Below, piece by piece: positions 24,575 to 34,975 of a stretch of DNA of 64,000 nucleotides (its first letter is position 1; every line of letters starts with the position of its first letter). The notes below the pieces were generated by a model that worked only from the letters and a program-made list of their open reading frames with translations, searched no databases and was not told the origin of the DNA. This DNA is from Neurospora tetrasperma FGSC 2508. Its lineage: Eukaryota; Ascomycota; Sordariomycetes; Sordariales; Sordariaceae. Where the stretch lies: the NCBI RefSeq assembly GCF_000213175.1, contig NW_009799099.1, positions 3,315,599-3,379,598 of the forward strand, in the 5' to 3' direction. The position numbers and the translations under genes were made by a program.

Positions 24575-26562
24575 TCAAAGCTTCTTGCAAAGCCTGGTGC
24601 CATATTCAATCTGCTCCCACTTCTCCGTACCGGGGGTGGAAACAGAGTAGAACACACCGGTAGGATCCCACTTCTGTCTGAGTTGGAGAAGCTTAGGGTA
24701 ATTAGTGCCCCAGAAGGCAGTCTGCCAGTTAGGCTGAAAGGGATCAGCCTCGTTGATGTAGGCAGCACCGTTGGGACCAGCAGCCCTGAGACCGCCATCG
24801 ACAACGTCAGTCAGAACACGCTGAGCGGCCTCCTTCTCCGCAAGGGGTGCGTTGCCGGAGAGGGGAAGGATGGTGATGAGTTTGTCGCTGACGTTCCTGA
24901 AGCGGAGGTTGATGGCGCTGTCGGCCCACTGACTCTGGGGGAGACCGTGGCCGCCGTTCCACATGTGGCCGACGAGTAAGGCGCCGTTGTTGAGAACATT
25001 CTTGAAGGCGTCGATGATGCCGGCGTTGTTTTTGGCGACATCGGTCTTGCTGAAGGCCCAGCCGCCGGTCAGGGCAGAGTCACCGGCAACCTCGGACTCA
25101 AACAGGGCGTTGTAAAGCTCGTAGAAGGTGCTGTAGGTCGTGGTGGTCTTGTCGAAGGTGAGCCCCATGGCGGTCCAGTCGTTGAAAAGAGGCTGGAGGA
25201 CGGCCTCGAGCTGGGCGGCAGTTTTGTTAACACCGACGACGGGCTGGACGCGGAAGCTTAGGCCAGGGTATAACTCGTAGTAGATGTACAGGCCATTGTC
25301 GACGAAGTGGTTGGAGTAGCTGTGGAATTTGGCGATGGCATCCCACCAGAGGGTGTCGTTGTTGTTGACGTTGGCAGGGCCGAGGGCGAAGGTAGTGCCG
25401 GAGCTGGAGTAATCGTCAAAGGTCTTATAGGTGGCCTGAACGACGACACCGAACGCAGAAGGGCCACCGCCCCTAAGAGCCCAGAAGAGGTCGGGGTTGG
25501 TCTTGGCGTTGGCAGTTCGTAGAACACCGTCAGCAGTAATGACCTGGAACTCGAGAGCGGTATCGGCAAGGAAGCCGTAAAAGTTGGTCAGGGGGCCATG
25601 TCCACCACCTTGGACGAGACCACCAGCAACACCGACAGTCTACAATGTCCACGTTAGTTTAGTGTTTGTACTGGTACGTAAGGCATATACTGGGCTCCAA
25701 CTTACAGCGCACTCTCCGGTAACCATGATTTTGGGGGGATTGAGAGAGTGAAGCTTGCTGAGAGCCTCAAAAGCCTGAACACCGGCGCCGACAGTGATGG
25801 CAGAGCCAGTGTAGTTACAGGCACCCCTGTAGCTGCTGGTAAGGCTGATATCCTTAAAGCTGTGAGTGTTGATGACGAGGGCACCCCAGCCGACTGATCT
25901 GCCAAGGAAGTCATGGCCAGTGTTGCGTATGATCAAGCGCAGGTTGTTGTTCTTGGCGAAGAGAATACCAGCCTGTATATGGGCGATGGTCGTAGCTTTG
26001 ATATAGATCGTAGGGAAGTAGCCGCCAGTGCAAGAATCAGTAGGGTTGGTGGTAGGCCGGCACGTGTCGTTGGTGAAGTAGGTCCACAGGCCAGCAGTGG
26101 GAAGGTCGATCCTGGTGTTTGTCAATTCACAACTCTGTCGCCCTATGAATAGGAGTATACTTACTGCCACTGCTCGCTGGCATAGTTCGCGTGAACATCG
26201 GCGCATTGAGCCGCATTGTAGGTGCTGATGTTGCCGAGAAGGCCTTGGAAGGTGTTGTAGCAAGACGCAGCCGGAGGAATGCTGATTTGCAAGTTGCCTC
26301 CAACAGTTGCGTTCAACAAGTTCCACTGGAGAGTGCTGGGCCAGCATGGGTCACCAGGATAGCATTTGCATGCATAATTGGCTCCATTCCACCTCCTGTA
26401 GGTCCAGTCGTAGATGGACGCGACACTGAAGCTGTCTGCGGAGGAATCTCCAGAGATATCGACGGTAGTCTCATTCCAGGTATCAGTGTCTGTAGGCGCA
26501 GCAGCCGCTTGCTGGATAAGCAGCAGGGCGTTCGAAACGAGACTGGCGATGGTGGCCCTCAT
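24575..26562 (-). CDS. Secreted FAD-linked oxidoreductase, berberine-bridge (BBE) type
   Basis: Three exons (26165-26562, 25706-26111, 24575-25639) give 622 residues; both introns have GTAAGT donors and in-frame joins. Residues 1-22 are a signal peptide (hydrophobic core, then AAAAP). The PCMH-type FAD domain carries RNTGHDFLGRS with His199, the usual 8-alpha-histidyl flavin site. Cys267 in the TGECA segment, just before TVGVAGGLVQGGGHG, matches the second covalent site of bicovalently flavinylated BBE enzymes. The C terminus holds the BBE domain with NEADPFQPNWQTAFWG and YPKLLQLRQKWDPTGVFY. Several N-glycosylation sequons are present. Fungal relatives include isoamyl-alcohol oxidases and many cluster oxidases, so the substrate is unknown. 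A role outside the cell or in the secretory route is inferred from the signal peptide. Confidence 0.92.
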
Positions 26563-28720
26563 TGAAGTAGATTTCGGAATCCGGAACCAGAACTAAAGAT
26601 GGCGAAGTGGGACGACGTGAAATTTCCATCCTGGGCGGTGCGGAAGGCTCTAATAAGGGGAGGCGAGCAGAGACGAGATCTATGATGGGAATAGTCGTGG
26701 GCGCCGACTGAATGGTGTATGTAGCACTGTCACCAATGTGGTTCGCTTTAGCCATGACAGTCCATGGCCTTGATTCGCCAAGACGTGGCCCTGGCATATA
26801 TCCTCCGGCTCCTGCAGCCATGATGTGGCGATGTGACCGGAAGACATGGCAATAATCTCCAAAATAGATTAAATCCTCATGCCTTTCCCGGAAGGAAGGG
26901 GAGGGCCGAGCTTCTGGAATTGGACCGACACAGAACAAGACCCTGAAGCAGGCCAAAAGCAGGCGAAAGCGCAGATTAGACGAGCAATCGACGCTGGTTT
27001 AGGCCGATGATACTGAGGTATGATTTTTGGACAGATCCACGAGGTTAGAGACGGGATTCTGGATGCCACTCGCTAGGACGTCGCTTGCTTAGAGAGAAGT
27101 GAATATGGGAGATGTCCGCGCTGGTAAAAACGTCAATCAGCTCGCTTGATTACTTGGTCAACAATGATTTGTTGCAGTCGGCTATATGCACTTTGGCGGC
27201 TGGTGTCAATATCTGCCAGCCCGTGCTGTTCGGTAAGGTATCCAGTGATCAGTTGTTGTTTGACTGAGTGCGAACGTGGCGAGATGGAGACCACTAACAA
27301 GCAGAGCAGACGGGAAGGGGAAGGGAAAAGGGACCATTATCGTTGGCGCACTAACTGCGAGGCAATGCAACTCTTATCAGGTCGATTAAGTTCTTGGCTT
27401 CTGGATTGGAATTTGGGGATGCTTTCATCTAGAGAGGGTTGGCCGAAATCGAGGGCACCATGGGCTTCTATTGGGGGGGGGGGAGGTGGTTATCAGGGTT
27501 GCTTTCAAGCGAGTCCTTTCGTGTCTGGCGCTGCCATCAAGTATGCCATCGTTGCCATGGGCGTAGTTTGGTATCAGAAGCAAAAGTAACGGCGATAGCT
27601 CCATGCGTTATTGGCTTGATCGGTTCGGGAGTTCGGCCTCTTCACTCGTGTGACGTATCGAGGTCGATGGTCGGATCTAGTGGCTTTTGGCATGTGGTGT
27701 CTGATAAAACAGAGAAGCAGAATGACAGATCACTCCAGTCCTGTCGTTGGAGCAAAGTTGATGCTATTGACCAGCAGGAAGATCATTAGATTCGGACGAC
27801 AACTTGATCAGCGGAAGACGAGGCGGGAACTGGACGCAACCTAATGCAGTGAGGAGGAGGATGAATGGGTCAGGAGGTCAGTGCCCGTTCGAGAAAACGG
27901 AATCCATTCTCTCCATTATGCCCGCCAGGGTTTCAGGGGCTGGGTATCCACAGGGGTTCGGGGCCCCGCGGGGTAACAACTAGGCCGTTCCCGCCTTACC
28001 TCTAGAGGAAGGGGCCCCGCTCCCGCCCGCCCAGCTAGGGAGGTGCCTGCCTGGAACCTAGCGAACCCGACCGGGAAGGAGGCTTACAAGTCAACCCCCC
28101 CGATCCGCCCGACGACACACAGACCTCCCGAACCAGGAAATTGTCCTTGGATTTTCGGTCGTTTTTTTCTTGAGGGCTGTGGTGCGGTTAGGTTACTTCA
28201 ATTACCTATCTTATGAAAGGGGCTTGATAAAAGGCTCCAACCAAGCCGCCCACCCAACCCCAAGTGGAATCCCTCCACTTCATGTCATCGTTGTGAACAT
28301 TTCAATCTCACCACCAGCCTCCCCCAAGGCCGCATCATAACTGCCGCCCTCGGAAGCTTATAAATTATATTCCATTGGCAATCTGTCAATTTGCACTATT
28401 CACCCTCTAGTGCTCTCTACCCCCTGTCCATTCTGGTATGGCCTGCTGGAGTTGAGATCACGGCCCTAGTACCCTTCGTGGGCACTCCTCTCTCTCCGTT
28501 GTGCCTCCCCTTCATTCCCAAGTTCCGAGGACCAGCAGACGAGAGATTCATAATGGTATGACAGCCGGCCACCGGGGTGCACAATTTATCCGCCCACAAA
28601 GCCAGGACATCGCCATGCTCTGATACGCAGTAATTTCCCGTCCCACGTGGCTGGGCCGCAGATGCGACAGTGTGGGAGACGACGCGTGGCAAGTTATTTT
28701 CCGGAAATAACTGAAGTCTA
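26563..28720. other. Intergenic, upstream of the secreted oxidase
   Basis: About 2.2 kb with no recognised gene. It should contain the oxidase promoter at its left end. An 11-base poly-G is at 27473-27483, and a very GC-rich patch lies near 27950-28120. Confidence 0.45.
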
Positions 28721-29353
28721 TCAAGATTGCCGTTTGGCTACATGTACTTGAGATGATTTCTTGCCTTTATGAAGAAGCGCCAACGCGGCAGCCTCGTTGG
28801 TAGTAGCAATGCAAGAAGCTATCCCAAGATAGCCGATGGGCCCATACACCGCTTCTGCGGCCTTTGCCAGCCAGTGAAGCTCCTCATCATCAATTCTGGG
28901 GAATTGTTCGAGCTTTTGAAACACCCCTTCCAGCAACCACTGGAAGTCCGGCCTGTCGCCATCTCCTCCCCGATCAACCACCGTCACGGCCCTTATCAAC
29001 AACAAATCCGACATGGACGGAACGGAACCTTCGTGAAAAGGTTCCGTCACGTGGATGCGATCGATGCACCCGCTTCCGATTTCGATGATGTTAAGTCGGA
29101 CACGGAAGCCTTGCGGGGCATCGAACGCTATCTTGCCGTCGGCTTCGATGGAGAAGTTGAGAGCGCCGTCCGAAACTCCCTTCCAGATGTCGATTAATAC
29201 GGCGGAAGGGGCGGCAACATCCACGTCCTCAGTCTTCTAGACCGAAGAGTGGGCAATGCTCGCGGCACCGCCAACCAGGACAAGTTGGCGGCGCAGCTCT
29301 GGACGGACTGGGCGGGTGGCGACGCGGAAGCACTCCAGGAGTGCTCCGCGCAT
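28721..29353 (-). pseudogene. Nucleotidyltransferase-fold fungal protein, interrupted by a stop
   Basis: From the ATG at 29353 one frame runs 38 codons, meets TAG at 29237-29239 and continues open for 172 more codons to 28721. The reading across the stop is coherent: QLVLVGGAASIAHSSV, the stop, then KTEDVDVAAPSAVLIDIW, with later FDAPQGFRVRLNIIEIG and EPFHEGSVPSMSDLLLIRAV. The GGAAS helix and the paired acidic DVDV are typical of nucleotidyltransferase-fold proteins in fungi. The stop falls in the middle of the active-site region. Either the gene is a recent pseudogene, or the base is a sequencing error or strain allele; no splice pair removes the stop. I know the family only as uncharacterised fungal proteins, so no function is given. 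Confidence 0.65.
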
Positions 29354-30589
29354 TGAAAGGCCTGCTGAAACTGAAAGTTCTCAAGTGTTAGCCGCAACAT
29401 ACGTAATAAGTAGTTTGATACTCGTGTTATAAGGGTCTTACTTAACGATGAGGAACTTGTCTGGCTGGGAAAGGTCGTCGATGCGGTTTATAGACCCTTT
29501 GTTTATTTTATGGCGCTTTGACAAGTAGGTAAACATCAGTACCTGAGCAGATGATACAATGCGCCTTGAGCAGAGCTTACCAGGAGAAAAATCAATGATT
29601 GCTAATGGTACTTCGGCTCATCTGGGATCATTGGTGTTAGCGTCACAGTCATGTACCTTGAGCTAGTTGAACTTATGCTCACCACACAGATCAATTCGAC
29701 TCATTGAGGAAAGAAGAAAGAAGAAAAAAAGAGAGAAAACAGGATAAAACAGATCGGGGGTGACACTCATCATTTATATCTAGATAGCTGAATTACTTCT
29801 TGCTCGCTTCCTTCTTTGCGTCACCTTCACTACTTACTGAGACGGAAGGTACGCCAGTTTCTGTTGGTATATGCCAAATCCAACTTAATACTCTCTTACT
29901 TTTTCGTCCAAATTTCATATATTAATGGGAAAGAAATTCCCACCGAGTGTGCGCGTATTTCATCATACTCCTTCCATACCTCTAGGTATGATAAATTGGC
30001 CCCCTGATATGAGCCCAGAGGATCAACGATGTGTATAGGTCTCTAAGCATCCGTTCTCATCCTAACGTAACCAACTTCTATCACGGGAACAAATTCTGGT
30101 AAATATATATTATATCAGACGTAGCACCGTTGATGACGTGCAAGATGCATTCTTGAAAGCACATGGAGAACGCAGCACATTGTGCAGTGCACTGTGAATT
30201 GCGAACGCAGTTCTCGTAAACATACCTACACACAAGTAGGAATTGACTGCCCGAGTCTTTGGTTCGGGACCCGGAAATCCTGAATACTGCTTTATATCCG
30301 ATCTGAAATGGCTATCTCCTCTAGAGGTAGGTATACGTATGATGCATATTTGCTGCAGTTCACATGTGCACGCAGAATTTGCAAATGACTCGAATGAGCG
30401 AGATCGTTTTTGTTTGGGCCCAAGCATGCTTTGCAGCTCACAGATACCTATACTTTACATGGTGCCAAGTGAAACTATATAAGAAACCACACATCCCACA
30501 TTTGCTACCCGTTTCTTCTTTCCCGTATTCCACGCACAACAACATTGAGTCCGATCGTACCTCTTTTTGTGCATCAACAGTCGTTCAAA
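29354..30589. other. Intergenic, promoter side of the metallophosphoesterase
   Basis: AT-rich, with no supported gene. It carries the TATA box of the metallophosphoesterase gene (separate entry). Confidence 0.5.
30476..30482 (+). promoter_or_regulatory. TATA box of the metallophosphoesterase gene
   Basis: TATATAA about 110 bases before the ATG at 30590, followed by a pyrimidine-rich leader. Position and sequence suit a core promoter. Confidence 0.5.
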
Positions 30590-31600
30590 ATGGGTTTCAC
30601 AAAGACAACCAAGACGTCCTTCCTCATCCTTTCCGACACCCATGGAAAGGATCATATTATGCCCAAGGTACCGGTCGATGTTGCTATCCACTGCGGCGAT
30701 CTTACCGACGAGTCAAAACTGGACGAATTTCGCTCCTCCCTTGAGCTTCTCAAGTCCATTGATGCCCCATTGAAGCTCGTCATTGCAGGCAACCATGACT
30801 TCTCCCTCGATGAAACAGCCTTCGGAAACTTAACCGCAGAAGCCACTACCAAATGCCATATCGAGCCCGAACTCATAAAGAAAGAATACGGCGACTTTGG
30901 CCAGGCCCGCGAGCTGTGTTCAAATTCAGAGGACGAAAGTATCACCTTCTTGGACGAGGGCATCCACTCCTTCCGCCTACAAAACGGGGCGGCCTTGACA
31001 GTGTACGCAAGTCCATTTACGCCATCTCGCGACGCACACCAGGGCTTTCAATTCAAACACAACGACGAGCACGACTTCTCAATTTCGCCGTCAGATAACA
31101 AAAGGGTCGACATTGCCATCACACACGGGCCACCAAAGGGCGTACTTGACAGAACCTCCTCCAACCAGCGGGGCGGCTGTGATCAGCTGTTCGGCGCCAT
31201 CGCAAAGGCTCGCCCTCGCCTCCATTGCTTCGGCCACATCCACGAAGGTTGGGGGGCCAAGCTCGTGACTTGGCGCGGAACAGAACCAACGACCACCACA
31301 CCTTCTCACTTCACCGAGATCGATAACGGCGCTTCAATACTCATCGATAGCCTCGCCGATTACAAGCCCAGAAAATTCGATTCAGAACAAGATGCTAAGG
31401 ACAGGAAGAAGAGGAAAGAACGACTTTTCAAGGACGGGTTTAGAAGCACGAGTCACTGCAAGGACGACAAGCACCCGTTGGTAGCAGGACAGCAGACATT
31501 GTTTGTCAATGCAGCTCTGGAGATGGGCCCCGAGGATGAAGACCCAGACGCGAGGGAGCAGGTGCCGTGGATTGTTGAATTGGAGCTACCAGATGCTTAG
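30590..31600 (+). CDS. Calcineurin-like metallophosphoesterase (MPPED-like)
   Basis: Single exon, 336 residues. All five metal-site blocks of the family are present: SDTHGKD (15-21), HCGDLTD (34-40), GNHD (67-70), THGPPKG (178-184) and GHIHEG (215-220). Spacing and the GHIHEGWG ending of the fold resemble the UPF0046/MPPED group and many fungal 'Ser/Thr phosphatase' relatives, which use a two-metal centre to cleave phosphoesters, possibly cyclic nucleotides. The C-terminal 110 residues are charged and less conserved (DAKDRKKRKERLFKDGF). No signal peptide or membrane segment, so it is probably cytosolic. The start is the ATG preceded by CAAA; an upstream extension of the frame has no ATG. The substrate cannot be told from the sequence. 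Confidence 0.9.
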   Translation: MGFTKTTKTSFLILSDTHGKDHIMPKVPVDVAIHCGDLTDESKLDEFRSSLELLKSIDAPLKLVIAGNHDFSLDETAFGNLTAEATTKCHIEPELIKKEYGDFGQARELCSNSEDESITFLDEGIHSFRLQNGAALTVYASPFTPSRDAHQGFQFKHNDEHDFSISPSDNKRVDIAITHGPPKGVLDRTSSNQRGGCDQLFGAIAKARPRLHCFGHIHEGWGAKLVTWRGTEPTTTTPSHFTEIDNGASILIDSLADYKPRKFDSEQDAKDRKKRKERLFKDGFRSTSHCKDDKHPLVAGQQTLFVNAALEMGPEDEDPDAREQVPWIVELELPDA

Positions 31601-32165
31601 TTAGTTGAGAAGGAAGATTTCACAGTGTACGGGCGGTGGTACTGACGACCGGTAGCCACTCCGGAAACAACAGGGGCGGCGGCCATGGCTTTGGCTTTTC
31701 CCGCTTAACCCCTGGCTCTGGAGTAGGTGAACCGACGTGGTATGCCTACCACTCTTGGTGTCGTTGACTGGAGATGGAGGATATTGCAAGATCTATACAT
31801 CAATGAATAAAGCGAATTGGATACAACACAAACATGATGTCTCGTTTTCTTGTGATATGATCGTTGTGCTGTATAGCTGGCGCAGGTAACATTACCATGA
31901 ATACACTTGAAGTAATCGAATGTAACCGAGTTTGACAAAATAATCTGTAGAGGTATCTTCTAATGGTGTATTCCGCTTAAGCATGGGAGCTGGAAGCACA
32001 CACCGGTCCGCGGGCCGAAGGACCCCACACATACGGCCAAAATCCGAAATTGGAAAAGTGACAATGGGTGTAAGTGATAAGGCTAAACAAGTACCATAGA
32101 TAAGGGTTAGGGGTATATACCCGCAATTCGCCTTCTCCCCAGTGCAGGGCAGCTGCGCTTCTCTC
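31601..32165. other. Convergent intergenic, 3' ends
   Basis: Lies between the converging metallophosphoesterase and SDR genes. No gene seen; it contains a possible poly-A signal. Confidence 0.5.
31806..31811 (+). terminator. Possible poly-A signal AATAAA
   Basis: AATAAA 206 bases after the metallophosphoesterase stop. Fungal poly-A signals are loose, so this is only a candidate. Confidence 0.3.
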
Positions 32166-33122
32166 TTAAGTCAAACATATCCCTCCGTCAACAGCAAACG
32201 TCTGGCCGGTAATATAATCCGCCCCTTCACTCGCCAAAAACCCAACCAAACCCGCCACTTCCTCCGGCGTACACGACCTCATCAACGGCACCAGTGTGTC
32301 CACAAAGCGCTTGCTCACCTGGGCCTTCGCTCCTTCCTCCTCCGCGTTCCCCCCTCCCGCCTTTATCACCCCCTCCGCAATCGTATCCCACATGGTCGTG
32401 TCCACCACCCCCGGTGCATACGCATTAGCCGTGATCCCCTCCGCCGCCAACTCCGCCGCAAATGTCTGTGTCAATCCTCTAACCGCAAACTTGCTCGCCA
32501 CATACGGTCCCAACATCGGCAGACCCCTCAGCCCAGCCACGCTGGACGCGCCAATCAATTTCCCCGAGGTGCCTTGTTTGATCATTTGCTCGGCAGCGGC
32601 GCGGTAGCAGTTGAAGACGCCAATGACGTTGATGTTGAACATGCGGAGAAGGTCCTGCGGGGTAACGGTGAGAAGGGGTTGGGCGCCGACGATGCCGGCG
32701 TTGGCCACCATTGTTGAAAGAGAGCCGTGAACCGAAACATGGGAAGAGATGAGGGCGGAAACGGAGTCGGGCGAGGTGATGTCGGCGGGGAAGGGGTGAA
32801 TGTTGGGGTAGCCGAGGGAGTGGAGGGTGTGGCAGAGGGATTTTAGCGCGTCATCGGGGTCGGATGAGGAGGAAGCGGAAGAGGAAGAGGAAGAGGAAGA
32901 GGAGGAGGGAAGGTCGTTAAGGGTGAGGGCGTAGCCGTCGGCGGCCAGGCGGTGGGCGATGGCGCGGCCGATGCCGCGGGCGGCGCCGGTGATGATGGCG
33001 GATTTAATGGGGGTTTTGGGCTTGGGGGATTGTTGGGTTGAGATGAGGCGCCGGGTGGAAGCTGTTAGGAGAGACTTGGAGAGAAGGCGGAGAGGTAGGT
33101 GCAGTTGTCGGAGGGTAGCCAT
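32166..33122 (-). CDS. Short-chain dehydrogenase/reductase, probably mitochondrial
   Basis: Single exon, 318 residues. The cofactor motif is TGAARGIG (45-52), then NAG (141-143), the catalytic serine in GASSVAG (about 193-194) and YVASK (Tyr207, Lys211); the end ADYITGQTFAVDGG is typical of classical SDRs of the diacetyl/acetoin or 3-oxoacyl reductase type. Residues 1-40 are rich in Arg, Leu and Ser with no acidic residue (MATLRQLHLPLRLLSKSLL), a likely mitochondrial presequence. A run of serines (73-87, broken by one Ala) after the second beta strand comes from a GAA/GAG-type repeat and is unusual at that place in the Rossmann fold. Convergent with the metallophosphoesterase gene. The substrate is unknown. 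Confidence 0.9.
   Translation of the reverse strand: MATLRQLHLPLRLLSKSLLTASTRRLISTQQSPKPKTPIKSAIITGAARGIGRAIAHRLAADGYALTLNDLPSSSSSSSSSSASSSSDPDDALKSLCHTLHSLGYPNIHPFPADITSPDSVSALISSHVSVHGSLSTMVANAGIVGAQPLLTVTPQDLLRMFNINVIGVFNCYRAAAEQMIKQGTSGKLIGASSVAGLRGLPMLGPYVASKFAVRGLTQTFAAELAAEGITANAYAPGVVDTTMWDTIAEGVIKAGGGNAEEEGAKAQVSKRFVDTLVPLMRSCTPEEVAGLVGFLASEGADYITGQTFAVDGGICLT
32862..32906 (-). repeat. Poly-serine microsatellite inside the SDR gene
   Basis: Repeated GAA/GAG units on the plus strand read as consecutive serine codons (residues 73-87) on the coding strand. Length variation here would change the protein but not its frame. Confidence 0.75.
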
Positions 33123-34975
33123 CGTGTTGCTGAAGAGGAGAAATTATCAAGGGTGCTAACGATGTTTGACTTCTAGTCTCGTGGTCGAGCGATGTTCTAT
33201 ATGGACTGCTTTTACTACAGAAAGTCGGACCCCTCAGCTATCATACCGCCATCTTTGTAATATTCGTGCTACGGTGATACTCGCCGGTTCGGTGCGCTGG
33301 CCACAGCCAAGGGTACCTACATGTGGGGCCTCCCCTTGATAGCTCGCTTACACGAACGTACGTACAGCAGCCAAGCAACTATCCTCTTTCTCAGAATGAC
33401 GAGGAGAGTCGGTTGGCTTGTTATATGAGCGAGGCCCACATCAACCTAACCTCTGTTAGGTGATTGATCGGTGGTGTATTATTGCCAAAGTCGGAAGTTC
33501 GTGTATCCGTGGTACATATCACATTACCTGACTGCCGATTGTGCTACCGTACGGTGTACCGGAGAATTACATGTTACGAGGGCTTTGATTGTGTCGAATT
33601 AGTCATGTTGGTATCGGAACAAGGGGATCCCACTCTGGTGATATGCCGGGAGTAACCTCAGATGATGTGGAGTTTGTTTCGGCTGTCTGCATCTGCTTGA
33701 GCCCTCCATCTGAACCTTTCTTTTCTTTCCTTTTCTTTTTTCCTTTATTTTGCTTTGTTCTTTTTCTCCTTTCTTTTTTTTCTTTTCTTTTTGGATACCT
33801 CACCAGCTTCTGAAAACAGCAATTCACTGGAAATGTTCGGGGCCATGATGCAATTGCCGACTTTCTTGCTTTCCCCGTTCGAAAACTATGGATTGGGTAA
33901 ATATTCTACCAGCTAGCTATACTAGAAGTCTGTACATCTGCGATTTTGTCTTGGACATCAAAGGGTTTGACACGGGTCGTCATCGGTCTCAACCCACACA
34001 ATAGGTATCCAAGCACTTCAAAATATCAAGTTCGTCGAGGCTTGTTGTGTTCCAGTTTTTACTACATACACTAGATCTAAATGCCTATGAGTGGCTATCT
34101 AACTAATTCTACACCAGATCCGCAGACGTATGATACATTTTTTGCCCAAGATGTCCTTCACCTTCACGACTCCTGTCATTGTAGCCTTTTTTTAGATACG
34201 GAAAGAAGCAAAGCTTGCCAGGTAACTGGATGGTACGAAGATAGGAGACAGATTGAATCCCCGTGCAACGAGTGATTCAACTCCGAATCAATCTCTCGTC
34301 AATAATAAACGACTCCCCAGATGCCTGGAAAGTAAGAAAATTCTCTCGGGCCTTTAACATCATGGCTTGGGTAGTCGAGCTCAACGAACATTCGCCACTG
34401 CCATAGTAGCCTCCGACAGCGATCGGCAAGTAAGCTCCTCCCTGGGGACTCGGTCGGCAACGGCGGGCAACGAAGTCATACTTCTTGACTCCAAAATTAT
34501 CGCAGCCTCAAGAAGAAAGCGAAGGTCAAAAGACTACTTCAATAATCTAGCTTATGGCTGGTCACTTGGCGGAGGTGACTGCAGAAAGACAACGACAGAA
34601 GATGCCGTGGGATTGGTTTTGTGATGACAATGGAGGAGGAAGAATAGAAACCAGAGCACCTAGTCTGGAAGTAATGGAAGGGAGTGCAGGTGATGGAAAG
34701 CCCGATGGACGGGCGACGAGTCAAGGACTTTCTTGAAGTGGCAGAGTGACCACATTGTTGACGCTCTAGCAGTGACCGGCATGTCTTCTCTGAACATGAC
34801 TCCCAAAGATGTCTTGGTTGGTGAACAGCCTGCGATGTCCATAATAGGAATCATTCCTTAGCATCGGATGGCTCGGTCTTTCTTCAATACCTCCACATTA
34901 AATGACACCCGACTCAATAACAGCACTTGATACAATAGAAAGTTCAGACATCGTTCTGTCTTTGCCCTCACCCGC
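33123..34975. other. Intergenic between SDR and F-box/ankyrin genes
   Basis: No gene recognised. A long pyrimidine tract (about 33717-33794, mostly T with C) is the main feature. Confidence 0.45.

Noticed and set aside
33717-33794. Pyrimidine tract as a possible retroposon tail
   Set aside because: Mixed T and C without a linked body or target duplications; an ordinary intergenic tract.
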